Shown: in pieces, positions 55,001-64,000 of the stretch
How positions within the stretch are numbered: position 1 is the first letter of the stretch
How the letters are laid out: every line of letters begins with the position of its first letter
NCBI GenBank assembly: GCA_000320605.2
Contig: KB445811.1
Location: 525,405-589,404 of the forward strand
DNA: 64,000 nt
Source of the DNA: Gelatoporia subvermispora B
Lineage: Eukaryota; Basidiomycota; Agaricomycetes; Polyporales; Gelatoporiaceae
Reading direction: 5' to 3'
Notes under the pieces: model-generated
Database searches by the model: none
The model's input: the letters and a program-made list of their open reading frames with translations, nothing else
Told to the model about the DNA's origin: nothing
Translations under genes and position numbers: made by a program

Positions 55001-58000
55001 GCAATCAGATCCGAGGACTTATGCTGCATCATGGGATGCCCAGCTTCTACATCACTATCAACCCTGCGGATGTGTACAACCCTCTGGTAAAATTTTTAGC
55101 AGGATCTGACATAGACATTGATCGCTTGCTCCCGGAACAGGTGCCCAATTATTGGGAGCAATCGATGCTAATCGCGCGGAACCCTACTATAGGAGCCCGG
55201 TTTTTCAACATATACATGCAAGCGTTTATTCGCACCCTGTTGGCTTTCGACCCTGCACAGAAAGATGCCGAAGGCGGAATCTTAGGAGTAGTAAAATCTT
55301 ACTTCGGTTGTGTCGAGGCACAGGGGCGGGGCTCATTACACTGCCATATGGTCGTCTGGGTGGAAGGCGGTCTCAATCCGAACGAAATGCGTGAGCGTAT
55401 CCGTGGGGACACTACAGCAGAGTTCCAGCGTCGTTTGCTCGCTTTTTTGGACGACACCATTTCGACTTCAATGCCTCCCCTGCCCGAAGGTTATACCGAG
55501 CCCAGCAGTCCACTACCTCACCCGTGCTCTGTTCGGGGTTTGACGCCGGAGGAAAGGAATTCTGATGTCGCCGAACAATTGGCCGCTGTGGACTTGCACC
55601 ATGTTGTAGCTGCATGTCAGAAGCACGTCCATTCAAACACCTGCTACAAGTACTGGAAAGGCAAAGGGCACGCGAAGGAGTGCAGGTTCGATTTGGACGA
55701 GGGTAATGTGTGTCTCGAAAGCACAATCGATCCTGAGACAGGACAGATCTGCCTGCGCTGCATGGACGGCATGATCAATAATTTTAACGACACTGTGATT
55801 CAGGCTATGCGTTGTAATATGGATATAAAGTTTATTGGGAACGGGCAGGACGCCAAGGCGGTGCTTATGTACATTACAGATTATATCACTAAATCGCCGC
55901 TAAAAGCCCACGTCTCGTATGCCGCACTCGAAGTGGCACTTACTCGCCTCTCTCGTTTTGATGGTACTTTAACAGACGTTGCGCAACGAGCGAGACGCAC
56001 TCTCCAACGTGCTGCATTTGCTTTGGTGGCTCAACAGGAACTGAGTGCACAACAGGTGGCTTCATACCTTCTGGATCTCGAAGACCACTTCACGAGTCAC
56101 AGCTTTAATAATCTGTACTGGACCGGCTTTGAGAGGTACTTGGATTCACTGGATCCTAGTCCGGAGTGTGCTTTCATTCCAGCCACTCAATATGCGGCCC
56201 CGGACTCACCGGACGCGCAGACTGCTGCAGAAAGAGTGGAGGACTTGGCTGACCAACAGCCGCATGATGAATCTGTTCATGATGGGGTGGATGAATATGA
56301 CGAACAACTCGACAGCATGAATGCAGTGGATGAAGTCGGTGTGACGACGTCGAGGACGGGAGAACTTGTGCCACTGGCTAACCAACTGTACGACTATGTG
56401 TACAGAGCCCCTGAGCTCGACAGACTCACTCTGTGGGACTTCGTGTCCCGCACCAAAAAAGAGGGTAAGAGCTCACCTATCCCGCGGCCAGATGTTGGTG
56501 ATGACCAGGCGGAGAATGTGGAGGCGCCTAACATGGATGGGGCAGACAGCTTGGATGGAGATGATTCAGAGAATGACTGTGGTGAATGCGGCGAACAAGA
56601 CTCTGGCTGTGTTTGTGAAGAAAGAGTGGCTGTTGAGGTCGAGGGTGCAGACGATGTGCCCGCGGTGACTCTGAGTTCGGTAGAGGACTTACTGGCCTCA
56701 TTAGTGCAGGCAAGACCCGCGTTCAAATTTACGAGAGATCACCTGGAGTATAAAAAGAAAATCTTGAAGATTTTGCACCCGGCAAGAAGCCGTGTCCCTG
56801 TGCCTATCGGACCAGCACTCCCTCGCAGGGATCGTGAAAGTGAAGCACCTCGTTATGCGCGGCTAATGCTCATGTTTTTCAAACCTTGGCGCGTGGCATC
56901 TGATCTCAGAAGCACTGCAGTACCATGGGTGACCGCATTTGAGCAGGAGTGTACCAATTTTCCGCGTCGCTTCCTTGATGTCATGGAGAACATGCACATC
57001 ATGAACGAGTCTCAGGATTGCCGGGAGAAACACCTGAGGCAAGGAAGGCATAGCCGTCGCGTCACAGCTCCGTCAGGTCTTGCAGGCGGTGATGTAGTTA
57101 TGGAGGATGCAGAGAACTCGGGACCTGTTTCTGTGGATGACGTGTTGCAACACTTACAAGCAATTGATAACTCTCGCACAGCATACCAAACCAGACTTGA
57201 TGCGAGCATTTTGCAATGCGTCACTCTGGCGGATCAGCACGACTTGTTTACTAAATTTGGCGTGCCTGGGAGTGATATCCAGCCCGACGATTGTCATCAC
57301 ATTTTGGATCACGTGCAAGACAATGTGGAGGACATTTGGAAGACATCCTACGTAGAACGCAGACAGGAATTGCGGGCACGCCTAAGCTCCTCCGTCATAC
57401 TTGACGAGCCGACCGAAAATGTGTGTGGTCCAGAGTCCTCGGACGCGCGTTTCGTTGCCTCAATGGAGTCCCTGCGCGAGCCTCTCGCATTTTCACAAAT
57501 TGTGCCTGGCGAGGAGGTGGTGGTTTCTGTGAGCGAGACTGTGATTGCGGCATATGCAGCTAAGTGGACGCTCAACTGCGAGCAGACTCGTGCCTTCGGG
57601 ATAATAGTGCGTCACGCCCTGGAGCCTCGCGGTCCCGGCCTTGATCCACTGCAAATGTACCTGGGAGGGCCGGGAGGGACAGGGAAATCCACGGTTATCA
57701 ACGCACTTCGCGAATTTTTTGCTTCGCGCGGCGAAGCTAGACGATTGAGGCTATGTGCGTACACCGGGGTGGCCGCACGGAACGTTGGCGGAGTGACTAT
57801 ACATTCTGCGATGTGTTTTGAACCGGGTAAACGCGGTCAAGAGGAGCGTAGTTCACGTGTGCGAGATTCTTTGACTGCCATGTGGAGTGGGGTAGACTAC
57901 CTGTTTGTGGACGAGGTCTCTATGGTTGGCTGTAAGATGCTCGTCTCCATCAGCGAGACGCTCGCATTGGCTAAAGGTAACACATTACCTTTTGGCGGCA

Positions 58001-59294
58001 TGAATGTGATTTTTGCTGGAGACTTTGCTCAGCTGGCTCCTATTGGTGACAAGGGCCTGCATGCATGGGTGGCGGGGTCTGCGAACTCGGTGGCAGTCGC
58101 GCCAGGGCAGGACAGAGTCATGGGCAAGATGCTCTGGCTTGACGTGAAAACAGTTGTAATTTTGTGGAGACAGATGCGTCAGCAAGGACCAGAAAATATA
58201 CCGTTCGTTGACTTACTCACCCGTCTACGAGAAGGTCGCTGCACGGATGCCGATTTTGATCTGTTGAACACCCGTGTGGTCAGCAATCTCCCCCCCGATG
58301 GCAAACGGACAACTGGGCTGACGCTCCTGCGCTCGTCACTGAGAATCCGATGAAGGATGCCCTCAATGTTCAAGCTGTGCAAAATTTTGCAGTGGCTACC
58401 GGTAGACAGTTACATTGGTATTACTCACAAGATTGGATGAGTGGACGCCAAGTGAGTGACGATGGACTCCAAGAGCGTTTATGGAAAATGCATTCAGGTC
58501 AAGGGGGTCGTCGCCTGGGTAAAATCCCGCTGGTGATAGGCATGCGAGTTATAGTGACCCAGAATTTTGATGTTGATGGCGGCGTGGTAAACGGCAGTAT
58601 GGGAATACTCAAGCGCATTCGTTATGTTGAAGATGCTAAGGGACGTCGTTACGCGAAGTCGTGTGTAGTGAAGCTGGATGAGGCCGTCGCAGATGGTATG
58701 CGTGACATGGGCCCATCTGAAGTGCCTATTCTTGCGGACGAGGTTCACTTCAGCGCGAAGCACCCGTTCACGCATGCGGCCCAAGCGTTCAGGCGATTTC
58801 AGCTGCCGATTCTGCCTGCTTATGCCCTGACTGTACACAAAGCTCAGGGACGCACATTTCCAAAGGCTTTCGCTGACATCGAGAGTTGCTCAGGCACAGA
58901 CCAACCGTATGTAATGTTATCGCGGGTGAAATCACTAGACGGCCTTGTGATTTTGCGCCCGTTTAGGCGTTCAAAGATTTCTTGCCGATTCTCACAGGAT
59001 ACACGCAAAGAGATTGATCGCTTGCATGAGTTGGGATTGCGCACAACCGTGATTCATGGCACACCCGCTGAGGCGTGCGCTGCCATCGCAGAAATTGCCC
59101 GCTTACGCTTGCCGCCAGTAACGGCACAGGACCTGATGAACCCTTCGGCCCAAGCGGCATTGGTGACAGCACGCGAAGCACAGACCAGACCTAGTGCATC
59201 ATCAATTGCGAGCATGTCTACAACTAAACGAAAACGCCACGGTAACCCAGACGTGTCGTCCGCGGGCTACAAACGAACACGCCATACAGGGTGA
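52090..59294 (+). pseudogene. Helitron Rep/helicase, about 2,400 codons, with one frameshift
   Basis: The first frame is 2,087 codons (52,090-58,353); the rest continues in another frame to 59,294. Order: a retropepsin-like N-terminal segment ending CDIMLGHDWLS (residues about 15-100); two SAP-like helical pairs (about 340-380 and 425-460); a DUF6570-like Cys segment LCRACFFPL (about 585); the Helitron-like N domain (SFKRHCKHLF, HYSFMFTVFNIL); the HUH Rep nuclease with LHCHMVVW (about 1,083) and the tyrosine helix MYITDYITK (about 1,260-1,268); then SF1B helicase with GGPGGTGKST (about 1,860), FVDEVSMVG (about 1,940) and FAGDFAQLAP. The second frame has ALTVHKAQGRTF and YVMLSRVKS, the last helicase motifs. 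Rep nicks and joins DNA, the helicase unwinds it in rolling-circle transposition. No intron is needed. Confidence 0.92.
52090..59294 (+). mobile_element. Helitron, termini not identified
   Basis: The coding core of a rolling-circle transposon. The expected 5' TC end and the 3' hairpin with CTRR were not found by eye, so the true limits are unknown and may include the genes to the right. Confidence 0.75.
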
Positions 59295-59307
59295 GAGGGC
59301 TGATAAA

Positions 59308-60537
59308 CTACGGTGCCCCCTCTTGCCCAAGGTTGAGGCTGCTCAGCGCATGTGGGAGCCCTGCACCTACATGATTTTGAGTAGCCTCTCCCATGACTGT
59401 GTCTTCCGTGCCGCTGGTCGACAGAACGGGAGCTTCATCGTCGTCTGGGGGGAGGTCGACCTCACCCGAGGGGGGGTGCTGAGGCAGGGGGACGTTCATG
59501 GCGTCCGGTAACGCCGCCTCAATATAACGGATTAGCGCAGAGCTATGCCGAGTGGGTCGGAAAGTTACTTACCTGAACTTCGGCAGAGCTCATGAGGCGT
59601 ACGATATCGTGAACCAGGAACCCAACGGCCACGCGCGAAGTTTTTTTGTTAGATGTGTACTGTATATCGACTGTGAAAGTTACATCGACAAAATCGCCGG
59701 GGCGTAGGACACCTGGCTGAACTACAATTAGTTCACCCCTTGTGTTGCGGATCTTGGTGGCGATTCGATGGTCAACAACCCATTTGCGTGCATAGCGGCG
59801 CGCCCTGCCCGACGGGTCATCGAGCGATGAGAGCGAGATGGCCCTCACGTTACGCACGGGCGTGATCTAAATGCATATGTGCACGTTAGGGATGTCCTCC
59901 TGAAATGTGACACGGTGACAGACCTTGGTGAAGACGGTCCGTTCGAGGCGGAAGTCGCCATTGTCCACAGCGTCTTGCGGGCGAGCGACGTTCAACGAGT
60001 CGGCGATGTAACCGATTAATTCGTGTACCGCGCCAATCTGCGCATCATATGCAACTCGACTGGGTCCTGTGCCTCCGTGCAGATGGACGAATTGCATGGC
60101 GCGGGGAATGTTGTGTTCAGACCTGGAGCAGGAGAATAAGTCGGTCCGAAAGGGTCGAGACGATAGACGCACCTGTCCCAATCACCAAGTACCCTAACAT
60201 TGCAGTGTGCTAAGAAACCTTGAATGTGTATTTTGGCCTGGACAGGACCACCCGCACCCGGAGGTTCCAGGTACGTGAGCATATAGGGCCGACGGGGCCC
60301 ATTGCGTGGGCCGTCCTCGTCCTGAGCCTGAATGACCATCCACGTCGACAGTTGTTCGTACTGCGAAGGCATAGACCTCCACGACTCTGTGGCCGACGAC
60401 AACTGCGTAAGTGAAGGACCTCTGCGGGGCAAAACCGCAGGCCACATCTCCCTGATGTATTGCCCATTCGAGGCTGCGACAATTCAGAATCACCGGGCAG
60501 TGTATTAAACGGGAGACTCACTTCTGATGAAAGACAT
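59308..60537 (-). CDS. Uncharacterised five-exon protein next to the Helitron
   Basis: Exons 60,522-60,537 (16 nt, MSFIR), 60,173-60,473, 59,924-60,122, 59,573-59,866 and 59,308-59,517 join to 339 aa. Text includes SQYEQLSTWMVIQAQDEDGP, KIHIQGFLAHCNVRVLGDWDR, FRLERTVFTKV, RKWVVDHRIATKIRN and VLRPGDFVDVTFTVDIQY, then an acidic Pro-rich tail (VDLPPDDDEAPVL). The run of alternating hydrophobic residues around PGDFVDVTFTVDI may be a beta-barrel or OB-like domain; this is inference only. Its stop lies 13 bp from the Helitron stop, converging with it. It shares a 411-bp divergent intergenic region with the next gene. All four introns join frames exactly, so it looks intact. Confidence 0.62.
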
Positions 60538-60948
60538 GTTGCGGCTTTGGTTGTGGGCGATGCGTGGTAACGTAGTGTTCATGCAAATGTGACCGTCTAT
60601 TAACTTGTCCACCAGGCCGAGCACAAACCGGCGGTCGAATGCGCCGGCTTGTCAGCCGCATCCACTTACGTGCTTTCCGTTCGCCGGCTATGGTAGGTCC
60701 GAGCGGGATGGCGCATTGTGTGTCCGGCTGGACGGCCCTCTTCGGACGGATGCACATATCTGGCAGTCAGAAAACAAATTTGTGCGGGAGTGATCGAAGT
60801 GGCGAGTCGGGGGAATGCTGTGCGACGCGGAAGTGCCGTGTTTGGATACCGACGGTCGGTGGTAATATTCACGTGTTTGGGACAAAGGGAGGGCTATATA
60901 TATGGACATGTCAGCCATGGACGATCATTGCACTCTTGTCTTATTATC
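60538..60948. promoter_or_regulatory. Divergent intergenic region with TATA box for the rightward gene
   Basis: Lies between the two start codons at 60,537 (minus) and 60,949 (plus). GGGCTATATATATGG at about 60,890-60,904 is a good TATA box for the rightward gene, about 50 bp before its ATG. No TATA was clear for the leftward one. Confidence 0.5.
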
Positions 60949-62188
60949 ATGCCGCCGAAAAGAAAGTCTAACGCCAAGTCCACCGCAAAGTGAGTGTGCA
61001 TCTAACGTCGGCGATGTTGAGCTTACACGTCAGTAGGCGTGGAAAGGCTCGTGGTAGGTCTGTCGAGGACCTGCCTACGCCTGACGTCAATGCACTGTCC
61101 GCTGCAGCTACTCCCCACTTCGCAGAGGAGGGTGCGCAGGCGACCACTCCTAGGATCTGGTCCAAGTCGCCGTCGCCGATGTCTGAGAGCACGGCCGCCG
61201 CCAGGTCTGTGCGCGTAGATTAGCGAGACATAGCTACTCACATACACTATGTTGTAGACGTCAGGAGAAGTCGATCGAGCGAGGTTTAGTAGCGTCGCCA
61301 CGGGTCAACCCGTTGATCAACATGTATGTGTCTTGGATGATATTGCGTGTTTACGGGCTGACTGTGCGTATAGTGAAGTGGCTATCGAACCAGCCCGTGC
61401 TAAGCGCGGAAGGGACGAATTCGACTCTGTGGATCCGGGGACATTCCCTGCTCGATTTGGATTAGGCCCCGAGCAGGAACGGTGCGTGCTTGCCTGATCA
61501 ACTATACTAGGTGCTGACATGTTATGACTAGCCGATTCAAGGACATGGTGTCGCATGCGGACGAAGCCCGCTTGGTGTATGCGATCAGCCAGTTACCGAA
61601 GACCTGCACTTGGGGAAATCTATCTGCCGACTTCGAGGACATAAGCCAGGTCTTGACTGATGCGGGACGGGTTCGTCCGGTGACTACCTGGATGCTCGTG
61701 CAATTGAAACGTTGGACGTTACGTGGTGCACCTGAGAAGGTGTCAGTTGGTTTCCTGCCGTTGCGCAAGATAGATCTGGATGCTGCGCAAGACGTGCTGT
61801 ATCGCCTAGCTACGGGTGCGTGCTTACTCCCGCTGGGAGGTGTCAACTGATGGTGTGCACAGATCATGACGAGGAGGACCGGTCGCCTTTGGTCTGGGCG
61901 TCACGCTGGCTGCGTGAGCGTAAAGGTGGCCCTCGGATTGAATTCGAGAGTGTCTACGACTTACGCCGTCCAGTGGCAAAGGGCGAGGATCTTGAGGAGT
62001 TCCCGATTGAGAGCTTGGCCGAAGGCGATATACTACTCGTAGAGGCAGGTGTCGCCCGCTGGTTCACTGGCAAGAAAAGATGGAAGACCAGGTATAACCT
62101 GGAGGCTCTGTACTGGCTTCATAGGCCGGACCGGATCGAGACTCCATCCCCGGAGAAGAAGCGGAAGACTAGTAGTGTTCTTTTCTGA
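60949..62188 (+). CDS. Uncharacterised six-exon protein next to the Helitron
   Basis: Exons 60,949-60,989, 61,037-61,204, 61,258-61,323, 61,374-61,481, 61,532-61,815 and 61,863-62,188 give 330 aa. The N terminus is basic (MPPKRKSNAKSTAKRRGKAR, a likely nuclear signal). The linker is Ser/Pro-rich. The C-terminal two exons look folded: ADEARLVYAISQLPKTCTWG, then TTWMLVQLKRWTLRGAPEKV, LVWASRWLRERKGG and LAEGDILLVEAGVARWF, with a KKRKTSS end. It is divergent from the previous gene, and both are beside the Helitron, which suggests either cargo or an insertion next to old host genes. No function is recognised. Confidence 0.62.
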
Positions 62189-62224
62189 GTAGCTTATGGC
62201 CGGTGTGTAATGTATGGTTGTCGT

Positions 62225-63108
62225 CTACTCCGCCAGTGTGTCCTTGTGCCGCTCATGTGCGTTCGTCGCCGGCCCTGAGAAGTCGAGCTTGTCCGGGTTC
62301 TGCCCGAGCGGGTCTAGCAGCCCCGCGCCCACCGACATGAATGGGATATCCGCCGGTGTCACGGGCGCGCTCGTCTCGCTCACCGGCCCCGCGTCTTCCG
62401 GCTTGATGCGCTCCTTCTCCGAGCTGGGCCGGCAGAGCTCAGTCTCTGGTAGTGATGGTGTCCTCGTGAGGACGCTTGTGGAACCGGGTGAACAACGAGT
62501 CCACGGTCTCTCGCGAGAGGGTCGAACCTAGCGAGTCAAGCATTGAGATGAGGTCTATGTGCGAGACCATGCCGGTGTCATCGGTGTCAGATTGCTTGAT
62601 GTACTTCCGCCAGAACTGCTGCCGCAGCGCGTCGTACGGCGTGTATTTCGCACTGAAGATTACCCCATGGGTTAGCAGATTAAATTAGACACGCAGACAA
62701 GACAGACCGGAAAGTCAGCTCCAAATGATGATTTGCCTCCCACCGGACCTCCTTAGGCACCAGAGGCAGCTCGATTTCCTGCATTGAATGCGAGCCGTCA
62801 ACCTCCTCTGGGTACAGACCAGTCTTCTCATCCTTCCACAGCGCATTTGCGAGGAATTCTGCCACCGAGAAGCCCACTTCGCCAACATAGTCGTTTGAGG
62901 ACAGTTTGTCCCAGTCGAGTACGGTGAGCTGGACTTTGAACGCACGTGGAAAAGCAGCTTCTCGTCCCAGAGGGGGTTGCGCGTGCGGAATGCCTTCTTG
63001 CCGAACGAGATAATGATGATGAATGGGTCCATGTCGCAGCAGATCCGTCGCACCATGGATCTCGAGCATCACAATCCCAAGGATGTCATTGCTCGCTGAA
63101 CGGGAGGA
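62225..63108 (-). pseudogene. Phosphatidylserine decarboxylase (PSD2-type) fragment: C2 and EF-hand part only
   Basis: On the minus strand: VMLEIHGATDLL, DMDPFIIIISFGKKAF, NPLWDEKLLFHV, FKVQLTVLDWDKLSSNDYVG and EKTGLYPEEVDGSHSM form a C2 domain. YTPYDALRQQFWRKYIKQSD, the loop DTDDTGMVSHID and LTFR / DSLGSTLSRETVDSLFTRF form the EF-hand part. An intron (about 62,645-62,705) still separates the two, with GT-AG ends. The C2 part needs at least three frame changes because internal pieces are missing relative to the family, and a TGA interrupts the piece after the EF-hand. The catalytic decarboxylase domain is absent. A normal enzyme makes phosphatidylethanolamine in endomembranes; this copy cannot. 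Confidence 0.82.
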
Positions 63109-63263
63109 CCTCCTGTTGGAGCCCTACATCCCGAGCATAGCTGCAGTGCAGGTACATAGTAGCCGAGGGGGTTGGGACAGTACTTGCAATGCGAAGATTA
63201 CATGAGACGAATCAAGTATTCTGCGCAAAAAAGGGAGGACCTCCTGTTGGAGCCCTACATCCC
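63102..63263. repeat. 31-bp direct repeat, two copies 131 bp apart
   Basis: GGGAGGACCTCCTGTTGGAG plus CCCTACATCCC at 63,102-63,132 and 63,233-63,263, identical. The left copy abuts the decarboxylase fragment. Confidence 0.9.
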
Positions 63264-64000
63264 AGCCCGAGAGAAAGTGAGCGTGCGCCTGATACGTGTT
63301 GTGCAGAACATGGGCAAAGGTGCGGCGTAACAGGCAGACCGCCGTTGGAACCGTGGGAACTCCAGACGCCCACGTGTCAAACGTAGTGCGAGGAATGGGG
63401 AGTGTGAGAGACTCGCGAGAGCGTGGAGCCTCTGGTACTCGTAGTGGGAATGTACACACAATCGAGCGACATCTACAGGAACTGGCCCCCCTGCCGGACG
63501 TGAAGTGGTGGGGTGTTAGACAGCGCGCGCGGATGCGTGTGGAGGAGGAGGAGGAGGAGATATATTACCCGGCACGGTCCCCTTCTGGAACGCCGGGCTC
63601 TGTACCCACACCAGGCAAGGCAGCACTACCAGGTATGTACAGGACGTCACCTCTACACCCACGCTCCGATAGGGCCAGTCACCGGTCCACCGTACTACTA
63701 GCAAACTCCTCTACGGGATATATAATAGTATAACCAGGACCGTAAGTAGTGCTGAACCAGCTCGTCGACGCGAACCGAACTATCCCATGGAGCATAGAGG
63801 TACATCGGAAAGTGTGCGCGCTCGTACGCCGCTAAACGACGGCGGCCCCCTCGGGCACGCGCATCGCAGCGACTGTTCCCGCAAGATCGCCGGTAGTGCG
63901 TCCTCGGCGACTCGTAGTCGCCGCCGGATCTGTGGTTGCTCTTTGTCGACCGCAGCCCAGAGTTCGCTGCGCATCCGCGTCAGCTCCGCATCCCCTTCGC
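63264..64000. other. Right edge of window, no gene resolved
   Basis: A plus-strand frame at 63,296-63,733 and a minus-strand frame at 63,780-63,974 are GC-rich and without recognisable motifs. The minus frame (QIRRRLRVAEDALPAILREQ) could be part of a gene running off the window. Confidence 0.3.

Noticed and set aside
62225..63108. Functional phosphatidylserine decarboxylase
   Set aside because: The catalytic domain is absent and the C2 part has several frame breaks.

Overview
The window looks like a transposon-dense, gene-poor stretch of an Agaricomycete (mushroom-forming basidiomycete, possibly polypore-like) nuclear genome. The evidence is the many short GT-AG introns of about 50-60 bp that make open frames join exactly, and the families present: KDZ transposases with an N-terminal cysteine cluster, a very long Helitron helicase, a hAT transposase, DUF6534-type and MARVEL-like membrane proteins, and several Agaricomycete-type proteins of unknown function. 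There are no prokaryotic operons. Bases 50,690-51,651 are an assembly gap.

Layout. 1-5,100: two decayed DUF6534-type membrane genes; a 5'-truncated LINE (RNase H end) lies between them with a 14-bp target-site duplication. 5,280-13,150: copy A of a small beta-rich protein family (5,950-6,370), an intact ten-exon short-chain dehydrogenase (8,403-9,857), a four-TM MARVEL-like gene (10,405-11,417) and, converging on it, copy B of the small-protein family (11,865-12,430). 13,260-19,600: CATGCATG-rich repeats, a four-unit tandem repeat with splice-like borders, and a complete 4,067-bp hAT transposon (15,179-19,245) with TIRs, an exact 8-bp TSD and an intact 933-aa transposase. 19,723-23,312: KDZ transposase 1. 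23,560-26,240: duplicated short repeats and a hypothetical gene. 26,573-27,339: a protein with a viroplasmin/RNase H1 hybrid-binding-like domain. 27,734-31,257: a long Ser/Thr/Pro-rich gene cut by one in-frame stop. 33,203-36,916: KDZ transposase 2. 37,270-44,177: four lineage-specific genes in the same orientation, two with internal minisatellites. 44,325-47,165: a tRNA-like A/B-box element, another CATGCATG island and a head-to-head inverted repeat array. 47,190-49,530: an inverted second copy of the 10.7-13.15 kb cassette, with small-protein copy C intact and the MARVEL-like gene decayed. 52,090-59,294: a Helitron Rep/helicase of about 2,400 codons with one frameshift just after a C7 run. 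59,308-62,188: a divergent pair of multi-exon genes of unknown function next to the Helitron. 62,225-63,108: a broken phosphatidylserine decarboxylase fragment that keeps an intron.

Four transposon classes (LINE, hAT, KDZ x2, Helitron) share 64 kb. Host material between them shows segmental duplication (three copies of one promoter-plus-gene unit, two with the convergent membrane gene), decay and gene fragments. The strongest candidates for undescribed biology are the three-copy small-protein family with its conserved promoter and convergent membrane partner, the tandem array of 34-nt exon-like modules, and the uncharacterised genes beside the Helitron and KDZ elements. Gene models were spliced by hand from GT-AG signals and reading-frame continuity; no database search was possible.
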